Below are positions 30,944-44,738 of a stretch of DNA of 64,000 nucleotides, one piece after another. Under the pieces are notes generated by a model, which did no database searches, was not told where the DNA came from, and saw only the letters and a program-made list of their open reading frames with translations. Position 1 is the first letter of the stretch, and every line of letters starts with the position of its first letter. The position numbers and the translations under genes were made by a program. The DNA comes from Dallia pectoralis (lineage: Eukaryota > Chordata > Actinopteri > Esociformes > Umbridae), in assembly GCA_029465975.1 (NCBI GenBank), contig CM055757.1, positions 124,001-188,000 of the forward strand. Direction: 5' to 3'.

Positions 30944-31443
30944 ACCTGTGCGTAAATTGAAGAGAAAGCAGAGTTTTGATTTCGGACAAAGTGAAGGGGT
31001 CGAGAAACACTCGTTCAGTGCCAGACACAGGCCTCGTGGATTTGTGAGTGAGTGAATGAACAAATGGGGGCATGAGTGAGTTGGTGACTAGTTAGTTGAG
31101 TGACTAGTCAAGTCACCGAGTGAGAGACTGGGCACACACAGTCACACACAGTCACACACAGTCACACACACAGACACACACAGACACAGTGATTTAACCA
31201 AAATCATTTTTTTTTTTTTTTTTTTTTTTTAAGTAAAACGGAGGGAAAAAATTCCACACAGAACACAGGTCGTTGAGCAAATGACAGGACGGGGAAAAAA
31301 GTGCACACAGTTATTATTATCATCCTCTTGCTACTAGGGATACGCATTTACCTACATGGATACTCACCTCTCTCGGCTACTAGGTCACCACTTGTGTTCC
31401 TTCTTTTCGTTGTGGCTGTTGTTGTTTTTGACAGGTCAAAGAT
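30944..31443 (-). repeat. U2 repeat-unit spacer (copy I)
   Basis: Near-identical to copy H; T tract at 31207-31230. Confidence 0.7.
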
Positions 31444-31595
31444 GGTGCACCGTTCTCGGAGGTACTGCAATACCGAGTCGATGCGTGGAGCGGACGGAGC
31501 AAGCCCCGCTTCCGACTCCCTGTTGGAAAAATCCATTTAATATGTATAGTCCCCCGATGGGGGACATATCAGATATTAAACTGATAAGAACAGAT
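31444..31595 (-). ncRNA. U2 snRNA 3' fragment (copy I)
   Basis: 152-bp U2 portion as in copy A, joined to the tail of E9. Confidence 0.95.
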
Positions 31596-31849
31596 TGTTA
31601 AAGGTCTTTATTCCCACAAAGACGTTTACCATAAACAATACAGTTGCCCACACCGGGCACTCCTTGGCAAAAAACCACACAAACACAAAACCACCCACAT
31701 CAAAAAAACCACCAGAAAAAACACCACTTCCCCCAAAGGCCACCCTTCACACCCAAAACAGCCCCCACACCCTTCAAACCCCACATACCCCTTCACCAAC
31801 AACAAAACCACCCAAACACACCAAAAACCCCATCCCCACCCAAGTCCTT

Positions 31850-33352
31850 CAAGTCTTTCCTGTCCCCCCCCCGGCAAATGCCCTCTCCGTCCCTGCAGAT
31901 GCCTGGGGGGTCCCAACCCCCACCTCTCCCGTCATTGGGTCCACAAAGTCCATGGAGGTGAAACCCTCCACCCCCTGAGCGACCCCGTCTCCCCCACTCC
32001 CCACCACTCTCTTGGCTGCCTTTCCCCCACTCACCCCCTGTCCAACCCCGTGCCGACCCTAGGAAGCCACTTCCTTTTGGCACCGCCAAGTCCCTCTGCT
32101 CCACCGGGATCCCGCCTGTGAGCTCCCTCAACCCGGCAAGGGCCTCCTCCAGCGCCCCATCAATGGGTCGTTCCTCCTGCGGCGTCTCCTCGACCCGCTC
32201 CTCCTCATCTTCCTCCTCCTCCTCCATTTCCTCCTCCTCTTCCTCACTCTCATCCTCGCCCTCACTCTCATCCTCGTCCTCCTCCTCCTCCATCTCTCCC
32301 TCCACAGGCGCCACCTCCTGGGGCTCCTCACCAGCTTGGGCCTGGGGCTCCTCACCAGCTTGCGCCTGCCTCTCCTCCGCCCTTGGTGCCTGGCCTCTCC
32401 TGCCCTCTCCTCCAGCAGCCTCCGCATACGTCCTCCTTCGCCTTGGGCATGCAGCCACCAAATGCTCCCCCGAGCCACACTCCCTGCATTTCTTCGGCTC
32501 TGAACATCTTGCAACCTCGTGCTGGTCTGACCCACACCTGTAACATCTCCTCCTCGCCTCACAAGTGGCCATACTGTGCCCGCTCCTCCGGCACCTGCGG
32601 CAGAAGCTCGGCTGCCGAGCGTAGAAAATCGTGCCGCTCTCTCCCCCAATTTCACACATCGTCGGGAGGTGGCGGTAGCCGTCCTTCCCGGCCGGATCTG
32701 GGTGAAGGATCACCCGGAATTGCCTCCTGGCCGTCCAAAAGCCAAACGGGCCCCTGGTGTACTTGGGCCCCTCAGTTACCTTACAAAACCCCTCCAGGAA
32801 TCTCCTCACACACCCGTCCTCCACATTGGAGTCATACATCCTTACGGTCACTTCTCTGACCCCCCCACTTGACAGGTCCATCACTCTAAACAGTCCGTAC
32901 GGCCCGGTCTGCCCGGCTTCCTCCACCTTCCTCATTGCTGCCACCATGTCCTCCTCCTTGAAGAAGGTTACCTCGTACGCCCGCTCCCTGAGGTTCTCCT
33001 GCAGGCACTTCACCACTACTGGCGTAGCCTTCAGAGCCCCCAGCAACATGTCTCTGGCAAACTGAGTCCGACTCCAAATCTGCTCTAACGCCCCCTTCCA
33101 CTGGAACCGGAGTGTGTTCTTCATCCTCCTCGGCTCCCCCCTTGTCTCCGGGCCCCTTGCCTCCGGGCCCCTTGCCTCCGGGCCCCTTGCCTCCGGGCCC
33201 CTTGCCTCCGGGCCCCTTGCCTCCGGGCCCCTTGCCTCCGGGCCTTCCGCCTCCGGGCCTTCCGCCTCCGGGCCTTCCGCCTCCGGGCCTTCCGCCTCCG
33301 GACCTGCCACTTCCGGGCCCTCCGCCTCTGGGCCTTCCGCCTCCGGGCCCTC
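31850..33352 (-). pseudogene. E9 ORF1, 3' part (module 2 to C-terminus)
   Basis: Contains the end of the pentapeptide linker, module 2, the central domain, three knuckles and the acidic region. Relative to E8 it has single-base losses near 32046-32081, which shift the tail frame, and it is cut from its start codon by the ERV. One extra GPEAE-type repeat is visible in the linker (33241-33300), showing copy-number change in this coding minisatellite between near-identical copies. Confidence 0.82.
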
Positions 33353-34001
33353 TGTCGTGGAAATTTTAGACTTTAATCGCTGAATTCGAACTTAAAGTAA
33401 GACGCACGAGAGTATGTTACAGTTTGACACTTTTAACAGGTTTAATTGCAAGTAAGAAACCATTTCTCAAATACAGGTTTAAGCTTTTGCATTGATCAGA
33501 TCAATCCCTATAGCAAGCTTAAAGAATAGGTTTGAGGAAAGTCTTCATCAGACAACAGGACAATAACCTGTGCTGGATCAGACTGACCTAATGATTACAA
33601 CTTCTGCAGGGGTATTTAAAGGAATGAAGTTACGCACACTCATTGACACACCAACCTAAACAGAGATGATGGAGAACAGACGAGGTCCTTAGAAGATCTC
33701 ACCAAACTATAGGATAATAAACATGACATATGGAGCTGTCAGGAAAACCCGAGGGTCACTCCCCAGTCAAGTCAAGGGAGGTCAGTTACCATTCCTACCA
33801 GCCAGGCCGGCACCGCAAAGTTACTTAGTGACATCTATTTCCTCCCCAGGACCTTTCTAGAGGTCAATAGGTCAATAGACAGATGTCTCCTATCATGAAA
33901 CTTATCCTAAACATTCTTTCCTCTGTGCCTTTTGGCCTAAACAACATCTATAGGACTTACATGTTAATAAACTTCTTGAGTGATCATAAAATTCCATAAC
34001 A
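33353..34001 (-). repeat. 3' LTR of the gag-only ERV
   Basis: 649 bp. Read on the minus strand it starts TGTTATGGAATTTTATG and ends CCACGACA. The adjacent internal bases at 34002-34015 read AAAAAGGGCAGAT on the minus strand, a plausible polypurine tract that fixes this as the 3' LTR. Confidence 0.9.
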
Positions 34002-36313
34002 ATCTGCCCTTTTTAACATTATAAACCCTTAATCATGTTAAACAATTTAAGAGTGTCAACTCTAAATTTTAGTTCACTCAAGCTTAATAATTACTCATAA
34101 CCAATCAGGAATATATGGACCCACCACTGTCATACGTCTGAAACTGTAACCTGTTAAGAAAAATAATTTTACCAAACATAATACACAATCAATTGAAATA
34201 ATCCAATGTCAGTACAGTACTTAGCAACATTCAACAGTGTCATTTTCATATTCTGGATTTCTAGTCCTCCATCTAGTGTGTGAGGAACTAATCATTAAGA
34301 AAACATCAGTAAATATGTTGGCACTCTTTGATCATCAGAAATGAAGATTTTAATCATGGTGTGAGTGTATAAATGTTCCTTTTTCATCTTCTCAGCTCTG
34401 GTAGGCTCCTTCAACGTCTTTAATGAGTGTGGCCAAACAGTGGCCATTCTTTAATAGTCCAGAGATGCAATATGTGTGTGTTCAATGTTCTTGTTTTTCC
34501 TTTGTACAACTCAAACCGACGTTCAAGATAATTTCTGAAATCTGCAACATGTTCACCTTTTTCTCTTTACAGTCCATAACTTCCTTGAAAAGTGTACAAT
34601 AACATTCACACAATTTAGTAATTGCCTTCTTTGTGGTCTGGATGACACGTTTTTCCTTGGTTCTGGTTTGACCTTTTCTGTGGTCTGTACCTAAAGTCAT
34701 TCAGTAAGCTTCTGATATATGTGTGTTTGTGTGTGCGTGGGGGGTAGGGCTCAGATGCTCTGCTCCAGTTGTTCATGGTCCAACCTGTTGATTTTTAATG
34801 CGACACAACCTGCAAACAGTTATTGCATTCCATGTGTCAGTTAACATCTTTAACAATAGAATTACATTGTGTTTACTGCTCAGATTTAATTTTGCTAAAC
34901 CAAATACATTTGTAATAGCCATTCTCCTCAACCATTCAAATGTTTAGACATGTTATCCAACTATACACTTCAATTGCCTGAAATCCAAATTTAACAAATG
35001 CTATATTCTTGAATATGTTTATTACGTCACTTCCCCTCTTGTTTTCTCCTTCAGTTCATCAACAATGGAGAAAACAACCAACTGTCATAGACAAACTTGT
35101 TAAATTTATCTAAGATAAAACACATGACTAAAATATGGTTTATGACCAGCCATCTGTTAGCTCTGGGCTGAGCCACCTCACAATCACACAGTAAACCAGC
35201 CCCCCTCTAAATAAGCAACTTGGGTGTGCCCCCTCTTTTGACCCAGAGAAGCACCCCAGGGAGGGTCAAAGAAAAGTTCATAAACACCCCTAAATTAACA
35301 GAAACCATCTCTAGACAGGCAGACAAAGAGTTACAGTTAACTTTCTGCCCTTTTAACAATCAAGAACTCAGAATGTCTTAAACATGTTACTCAAAATAGC
35401 CAAACGCCAATAATAAAAAATAAAAGGGTGTATCAGAAATACACTTAACCCACATGGTCATTCATTATATCATCATGCCAACATTTATAGGAACAAATCC
35501 AAATGTCCTTCAGTTAACTTTACAAAACGAATAACCATAGCATATAACTAGAATATAATCTCCCTATCCTAGAATGTAGTCCTCCTACAAAACATAGTAT
35601 TTTAAGTAAAAACATGCAGAGTTATAATCGGAAATACTCTTAATTATGTCATTAGCGCAAATGTTACATAATGCCTAAGACAAATAATACAATAAAATAG
35701 GAATTCCTCGTGCACAGGAAAACCTGAAAATAAATGTGTCGACAAAACTTTGGCCTGGGACCCCTGTCCCAACTTCATGAAGCTTTACCCCAGATCATGC
35801 ATGAATCACACCTATAGGTCATTTTAATATGATATTTGCGTACGCGTACGAACGACCCTGGACATCGAAAAACAAGACCTCTCACTAACAATGAGCTGAT
35901 TTCTACTGAGAATTCAACCTGACAATAGCTATATATGCAGTCCCTAGTTGTAACCGGTAAACTAGGGACAATGAGATATCAACCATCATGGGTCCAGTCA
36001 CGCTCCCCGAGCTGCACGGACCTGAGAAACCCCGTTTATCAGGCGATACGCAATGTACGCTACACTACGCTAAACACCTAACTTTAAGCGTAAGCATAGT
36101 GCCAAGACACCGGTACTCCTCCCCAGTGGAACGAAAATCTCACACAACCATACGTCTGCATATCAACTCAACACTCAGAATAAACAAGTCTTCACTAAAC
36201 ATCCGAACAAAATTACTTTAACTGTAAATACTATCATAATTGATTAATTACAGGAATCACATAATGGTTTGATCTCACCGGGTTGATGTTTTCCTGCCCG
36301 TCCCCTCTGACCG
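34002..36313 (-). other. Non-coding interior of the gag-only ERV
   Basis: About 2.3 kb of AT-rich sequence between gag and the 3' LTR, where pol and env would normally be. I see no reverse transcriptase, integrase or env motif in any frame; the longest frames are under 80 codons. Confidence 0.7.
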
Positions 36314-37885
36314 TCAGTACCCCCGTCCGTGGCAGCCATGGGTCCTGTGACGCTCCATTTGGTCGTCTGCTGTTGTGACATCACCATCTCCTATACTGTC
36401 TCTGTTCCCATGGTAATAGTCTCTAGTGTCCGGCACAGTGCAGTCACGAGCCCAGTGTCCAAATGCACCACAGTTGAAACAGCTATCAGAGTTGGGACTT
36501 TGGCTGGAGTTATCATCACCCTGGTGTCTGTATTGTCCTCTCCTGCTTGCTCTCCGTCTCCGTCTCCGTCTCCCTCCTGAGTAGCCTCTGCTGTAGAACT
36601 CCAGTTGGGCCATCTGAATTTGCGTTTCACGCTCCCGTCTTTCTTCGGTCTGTTTGTACAGCTGGTCCTCGTAGACTCTTTCAGCGTGCTTAAAATACGG
36701 CCAGACGGTTTCCATGCGACCCTCATCCAGGTCTACACAGTGGTTTTGAATGTGCTTCCTAATGTCTGGTAGAAGGCCTGCAACTAACCTCATTTTACAC
36801 TGTTGCTCCCAGGCCGACTCTTCATCACCGTCCGGTCTCTTTCCCATTCCGCTGTGTAATTCAAAAGCTTTTTCGAGTCTATTCCTGTAGTCTGAAACTT
36901 TCTCGCCCAGTGTCTGTTTACAATCAGAGATCTTTTCCCAGTTCATTCGCTTAGGAAAAGCAGCGATAAGTCCAGTGCTCAGCTGTTCCACAGCACTCCG
37001 GTAGTTAGAGTGCGCATCCCAATTGAACATAATGTTTCTCTCGCTAGGCCAGTTTCTTTTCACTCTCCCCCATTTTAGTTGCAAGGCCTTCATCAAAATT
37101 GTTTCAATCTCCACAGAGGTCGGTCTATATTGATTCACGATCTGTAGAAACACACGGACAAATTCCTCTCCACCTTCTGTTTCTGGGTCAGGTAGTGTAG
37201 AAGCCACGTCTCTCAGGTCGGCGGGTGACCACGGTCTGTAGACTAGTATAGTCGCTGGGTTATCCGTGTCTCCTCCACCAGCTGGGTTGGCTACCTCCAC
37301 CATAGGGAATTGCCCGGCATCAATGCTGTGTTGTTCTCTGGGACAGGCCGCAGTGGTACTCTGGGTCCTCTCTGCGGCGGGTGAAACTCTGTCGAGGCCG
37401 AATACGGATGGGTAGAGTCCTCCTCCGCGAATGTTCTCCATCAGGTCCGATGCTGTTGGCATAGTTGGTACCGCTGGGGCTGTTGTGGTAACGCCGCGAT
37501 AGGGTGGGGGTCGGTCAGCAGGAGGACAGGCAGCATCAACCTGGTTGGGACAAGCTAGAACACACCGATTAACAAGCCCCGTGCTACACCGCTTAGCCCG
37601 TATATCAGTCTGCTCTCTCCACTTATTATATGCCTTCCAATCAACTTTCTGCCGATTACTCCGTGAAACCTTAATTTTACCCTGTTCAAAATCCTCCAAC
37701 TTGTCTTTCAACAACAGTATCTGTCTCTGACTAAAACTGCCATGAGCAGGAAATCCCAATAACTCCCACAGGTCTAATTGTTCGCATGTCCAGTCTCCGT
37801 ATTTATCTGTCATTATTTTAGCCGGTCCAACAACGTAACGTTCAGTATCCACCGAAGGTTTACCAATACACATGTAATTACCCAT
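36314..37885 (-). CDS. gag: ERV Gag polyprotein, 523 aa
   Basis: Single open frame starting MGNYMC, where Gly2 fits an N-myristoylation signal for membrane targeting of the matrix domain. A PPPY late-domain motif lies at about residues 126-129 in a Pro-rich stretch. A capsid-like helical region follows, then a charged segment and an Arg-rich run before a single CX2CX4HX4C zinc knuckle near residues 469-482. Order and length fit gamma/epsilon-type (class I) retroviral Gag, the structural protein that assembles particles and packages RNA. The frame is intact while pol and env are absent. Assignment to a named fish ERV would need a search. Confidence 0.85.
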   Translation of the reverse strand: MGNYMCIGKPSVDTERYVVGPAKIMTDKYGDWTCEQLDLWELLGFPAHGSFSQRQILLLKDKLEDFEQGKIKVSRSNRQKVDWKAYNKWREQTDIRAKRCSTGLVNRCVLACPNQVDAACPPADRPPPYRGVTTTAPAVPTMPTASDLMENIRGGGLYPSVFGLDRVSPAAERTQSTTAACPREQHSIDAGQFPMVEVANPAGGGDTDNPATILVYRPWSPADLRDVASTLPDPETEGGEEFVRVFLQIVNQYRPTSVEIETILMKALQLKWGRVKRNWPSERNIMFNWDAHSNYRSAVEQLSTGLIAAFPKRMNWEKISDCKQTLGEKVSDYRNRLEKAFELHSGMGKRPDGDEESAWEQQCKMRLVAGLLPDIRKHIQNHCVDLDEGRMETVWPYFKHAERVYEDQLYKQTEERRERETQIQMAQLEFYSRGYSGGRRRRRRRASRRGQYRHQGDDNSSQSPNSDSCFNCGAFGHWARDCTVPDTRDYYHGNRDSIGDGDVTTADDQMERHRTHGCHGRGY

Positions 37886-38485
37886 GTTGTTATCGATATT
37901 TAAGACGCAAAATCTAATTTTAGCATATAATGAAGTGTCCTATATGTGTTAATGAACTCGTCAGTTCTTTTAAGTGAGATATCCTGAATAACCGTGCCGT
38001 CTCACCGCACCCAGATAACCTATATTGAACAGCATTTTTTCCTACTGTACACAGGTATTAACACTTCATACAGGTAAATATTGCTCCAGTCTGGCGCTCT
38101 CCACTCACCCATTTGTTGAGGAGGATTGGAGCTGCAGAAATTAATAATTCCTGACGTGCACGTTTTACCAGACCAAAATCAACAAATACCCGATTAGAAG
38201 TACTGTTTTCCATTTTTAAGCCAAGTTTAAAATCTTACAATAACCTTACGAATTAAGTCAAAATTAACGAGCCTATTTTGTTAATTTATCAAAACCGTTG
38301 TCAAACTGTCGTCCAACATTGTCCCAATTCAGCATTTTTAGGTCCTTGAGTTTCAAAATTCTGTATAGAATCACATATCTCCAAAGACAGTCCTGGCCTG
38401 TTATTTTTTCAAAAAAATTAAAAATTATATCGCTCTTTAGGATATGTAGCCTGTTTTGGAAAAAATATGAATTACTTTGTTAAGA

Positions 38486-38506
38486 ATCTCGGACGATGCC
38501 CCCAAA
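38486..38506 (-). other. ERV primer-binding-site region
   Basis: Immediately inside the 5' LTR the minus strand reads TTTGGGGGCATCGTCCGAGA. It resembles the tRNA-Pro-type primer site of class I retroviruses with an extra base; the tRNA identity is uncertain. Confidence 0.5.
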
Positions 38507-39155
38507 TGTCGTGGAAATTTTAGACTTTAATCGCTGAATTCGAACTTAAAGTAAGACGCACGAGAGTATGTTACAGTTTGACACTTTTAACAGGTTTAAT
38601 TGCAAGTAAGAAACCATTTCTCAAATACAGGTTTAAGCTTTTGCATTGATCAGATCAATCCCTATAGCAAGCTTAAAGAATAGGTTTGAGGAAAGTCTTC
38701 ATCAGACAACAGGACAATAACCTGTGCTGGATCAGACTGACCTAATGATTACAACTTCTGCAGGGGTATTTAAAGGAATGAAGTTACGCACACTCATTGA
38801 CACACCAACCTAAACAGAGATGATGGAGAACAGACGAGGTCCTTAGAAGATCTCACCAAACTATAGGATAATAAACATGACATATGGAGCTGTCAGGAAA
38901 ACCCGAGGGTCACTCCCCAGTCAAGTCAAGGGAGGTCAGTTACCATTCCTACCAGCCAGGCCGGCACCGCAAAGTTACTTAGTGACATCTATTTCCTCCC
39001 CAGGACCTTTCTAGAGGTCAATAGGTCAATAGACAGATGTCTCCTATCATGAAACTTATCCTAAACATTCTTTCCTCTGTGCCTTTTGGCCTAAACAACA
39101 TCTATAGGACTTACATGTTAATAAACTTCTTGAGTGATCATAAAATTCCATAACA
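38507..39155 (-). repeat. 5' LTR of the gag-only ERV
   Basis: 649 bp, matching the 3' LTR base for base as far as I can read; flanked at 39156-39159 by the CCTC target duplication. Confidence 0.9.
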
Positions 39156-39159
39156 CCTC

Positions 39160-39552
39160 CACTTCCGGACCCTCCACTTCCTGGCCCGCCACTTCCGGGC
39201 CCTCCACCTCCGGACCCGCCACTTCCTGGCCCGCCACTTCCGGACCCTCCACCTCCGGCCTCTCCTTGGAGACGTCCACCACCCTGAAGAGGCCCAGCGG
39301 GAATTTCTGGCCCGCCTCCCTCACCTTCCTCCACGTCTCCCTCTTGTCCGCCTCGCGGTGGAACGTCACTTCAAAGTGGCTTCTGGTGTCGCTCCGACAA
39401 AGGTGCGAGACCTCCTCGGCCGTGAGCCCCAGAGCCTCCACCACCACTCTCCTCGTAAATATAGGGAGGCCCCAAACTCCCTCCTGCTCTCCCCTCAGCA
39501 TGAACAGAAGGCCGAAATCCCTGCAGACGTCCGCCTTCGGGCCAGCCGCCAT
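39160..39552 (-). pseudogene. E9 ORF1, 5' part (start codon, module 1, first linker repeats)
   Basis: ATG at 39552 (MAAGPKADVCRDFG), module 1 and about eight pentapeptides before the ERV boundary. The frame runs into the LTR and stops there. Confidence 0.82.
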
Positions 39553-39766
39553 GGTGCCGGCCACACAAAGCCCCGCACCAGGCCTAAACAAACCCCCAAT
39601 ACACTAAAACAGGAAAGACTAAAGCGCACGTCGCGCAAAACAAAAAACCAAACCCTACACCTGAACCCCCACCCGTGACTCCCTTCACCTGTGCCCCATA
39701 CACCGCACGACACCAGGTGAAAAACTCCTTCCTCAGACCGCTCCACTCCGTTCCCACTCCGAGCCG

Positions 39767-40031
39767 CAACCTGTGCGTAAATTGAAGAGAAAGCAGAGTT
39801 TTGATTTCGGACAAAGTGAAGGGGTCGAGAAACACTCGTTCAGTGCCAGACACAGGCCTCGTGGATTTGTGAGTGAGTGAATGAACAAATGGGGGCATGA
39901 GTGAGTTGGTGACTAGTTAGTTGAGTGACTAGTCAAGTCACCGAGTGAGAGACTGGGCACACACAGTCACACACAGTCACACACAGTCACACACACAGAC
40001 ACACACAGACACAGTGATTTAACCAAAATCA

Positions 40032-40062
<31 letters not shown>

Positions 40063-40270
40063 TAAAACGGAGGGAAAAATTCCACACAGAACACAGGTCG
40101 TTGAGCAAATGACAGGACGGGAAAAAAGTGCACACAGTTATTATTATCATCCTCTTGCTACTAGGGATACGCATTTACCTACATGGATACTCACCTCTCT
40201 CGGCTACTAGGTCACCACTTGTGTTCCTTCTTTTCGTTGTGGCTGTTGTTGTTTTTGACAGGTCAAAGAT
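39767..40270 (-). repeat. U2 repeat-unit spacer (copy J)
   Basis: Near-identical to copies H and I; T tract at 40032-40059, with two single-base losses in A/G runs. Confidence 0.7.
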
Positions 40271-40422
40271 GGTGCACCGTTCTCGGAGGTACTGCAATAC
40301 CGAGTCGATGCGTGGAGCGGACGGAGCAAGCCCCGCTTCCGACTCCCTGTTGGAAAAATCCATTTAATATGTATAGTCCCCCGATGGGGGACATATCAGA
40401 TATTAAACTGATAAGAACAGAT
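40271..40422 (-). ncRNA. U2 snRNA 3' fragment (copy J)
   Basis: 152-bp U2 portion as in copy A, joined to the tail of E10. Confidence 0.95.
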
Positions 40423-41048
40423 TGTTAAAGGTCTTTATTCCCACAAAGACGTTTACCATAAACAATACAGTTGCCCACACCGGGCACTCCTTGGCAAAAA
40501 ACCACACAAACACAAAACCACCCACATCAAAAAAACCACCAGAAAAAACACCACTTCCCCCAAAGGCCACCCTTCACACCCAAAACAGCCCCCACACCCT
40601 TCAAACCCCACATACCCCTTCACCAACAACAAAACCACCCAAACACACCAAAAAACCCCATCCCCACCCAAGTCCTTCAAGTCTTTCCTGTCCCCCCCCC
40701 GGCAAATGCCCTCTCCGTCCCTGCAGATGCCTGGGGGTCCCAACCCCACCTCTCCCGTCATTGGGTCCACAAAGTCCATGGAGGTGAAACCCTCCACCCC
40801 CTGAGCGACCCCGTCTCCCCACTCCCCACCACTCTCTTGGCTGCCTTTCCCCACTCACCCCCTGTCCAACCCCGTGCCGACCCTAGGAAGCCTCTTCCTT
40901 TTGGCACCGCCAAGTCCCTCTGCTCCACCGGGATCCCGCCTGTGAGCTCCCTCAACCCGGCAAGGGCCTCCTCCAGCGCCCCATCAATGGGTCTCTCCTC
41001 CTGCGGCGTCTCCTCGACCCGCTCCTCCTCATCTTCCTCCTCCTCCTC
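40423..41048 (-). mobile_element. E10: 3' part of a fourth E7-like element, cut by an assembly gap
   Basis: 3' UTR and ORF1 C-terminal region matching E7-E9 up to the acidic-run codons, where the N gap begins. Single-base losses in C-runs and T-runs relative to E8 shift the frame. The other side of the gap is not element sequence, so the missing length is unknown. Confidence 0.8.
40680..41048 (-). pseudogene. E10 ORF1 C-terminal fragment
   Basis: Encodes the tail motifs (EERVEETPQEERP, ALAGLREL, SMDFVDPMTGEVG equivalents) in more than one frame; the upstream part is lost in the gap. Confidence 0.7.
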
Positions 41049-41548
41049 NNNNNNNNNNNNNNNNNNNNNNNNNNNNNNNNNNNNNNNNNNNNNNNNNNNN
41101 NNNNNNNNNNNNNNNNNNNNNNNNNNNNNNNNNNNNNNNNNNNNNNNNNNNNNNNNNNNNNNNNNNNNNNNNNNNNNNNNNNNNNNNNNNNNNNNNNNNN
41201 NNNNNNNNNNNNNNNNNNNNNNNNNNNNNNNNNNNNNNNNNNNNNNNNNNNNNNNNNNNNNNNNNNNNNNNNNNNNNNNNNNNNNNNNNNNNNNNNNNNN
41301 NNNNNNNNNNNNNNNNNNNNNNNNNNNNNNNNNNNNNNNNNNNNNNNNNNNNNNNNNNNNNNNNNNNNNNNNNNNNNNNNNNNNNNNNNNNNNNNNNNNN
41401 NNNNNNNNNNNNNNNNNNNNNNNNNNNNNNNNNNNNNNNNNNNNNNNNNNNNNNNNNNNNNNNNNNNNNNNNNNNNNNNNNNNNNNNNNNNNNNNNNNNN
41501 NNNNNNNNNNNNNNNNNNNNNNNNNNNNNNNNNNNNNNNNNNNNNNNN
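41049..41548. other. Assembly gap (500 N)
   Basis: Exactly 500 N, a standard placeholder. It falls where near-identical 3-kb units meet a minisatellite, the kind of place where assemblies collapse. Confidence 0.99.
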
Positions 41549-44414
<2,866 letters not shown>

Positions 44415-44642
44415 CAGGTGTTGTCCCAATGATGTAAAAGCACTAAGAGTGAGATTCATACGTCAGGGCCCCACAAGTCCAAGACTAGAAATGTGTGTGT
44501 GTTTGAGCTTAACTATGAATTCATTAGTTTGAGGGGAGGGCCCCATAAGGCCAAAACTAGAAATGTGTGTGTGAGCGTTTGACATGCAGCATGAGCTCAA
44601 GAATAGAATAGATTGTGATGACAGTTGACATTACTCCTTTAC

Positions 44643-44738
44643 CTGTGTGACGACAGCATCGTTGTTGGAGTCATCATGGGAAGAGTGCTCTGTTAGGGAT
44701 GTTTTGCGCTCTAAAACAGAAGCCTGCTGCTTTGGTGC
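44643..44738 (-). other. Candidate 96-nt exon, repeat unit 1
   Basis: Minus strand: acceptor TCCGATTTCCAG, then 32 in-phase codons rich in Ser/Asp/Asn (HSSHDDSNNDAVVTQ), then donor GTAAAGG. Divisible by three, so copies could be joined without shifting frame. No transcript evidence. Confidence 0.5.

Larger units (their letters stand above)
33353..39155 (-). mobile_element. Gag-only endogenous retrovirus, recent insertion in E9
   Basis: A 5803-bp LTR element on the minus strand. The two LTRs (33353-34001 and 38507-39155) are both 649 bp and look identical. Each begins TG and ends CA, and the insertion is flanked by CCTC at 33349-33352 and 39156-39159. A primer-binding-like segment follows the 5' LTR and a purine tract precedes the 3' LTR on the minus strand. 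Inside is one long gag ORF and no pol, protease or env that I can see, so it depends on another virus for replication. The identical LTRs and the insertion into an already duplicated unit mean that it is younger than the E7-E9 amplification. Confidence 0.88.
31596..39766 (-). mobile_element. E9: ORF1-only element split by an ERV insertion
   Basis: Third near-identical tandem copy. Its 3' part is 31596-33352 and its 5' part 39156-39766. Removing the ERV and one copy of the CCTC duplication gives a unit of about 3020 bp, the same as its neighbours. Confidence 0.87.

Noticed and set aside
28845..31073. A 742-codon reading of E8 ORF1 starting upstream in the U2 flank
   Set aside because: The upstream part is the conserved spacer block and 5' UTR hairpin. 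The ATG at 30728 matches the start context in all other copies, including those where the upstream frame is closed.
34482..34700. 72-codon minus-strand ORF in the ERV interior as a possible accessory gene
   Set aside because: Short, no recognisable domain, and no start or splice context; it is at the length expected by chance in this AT-rich DNA.
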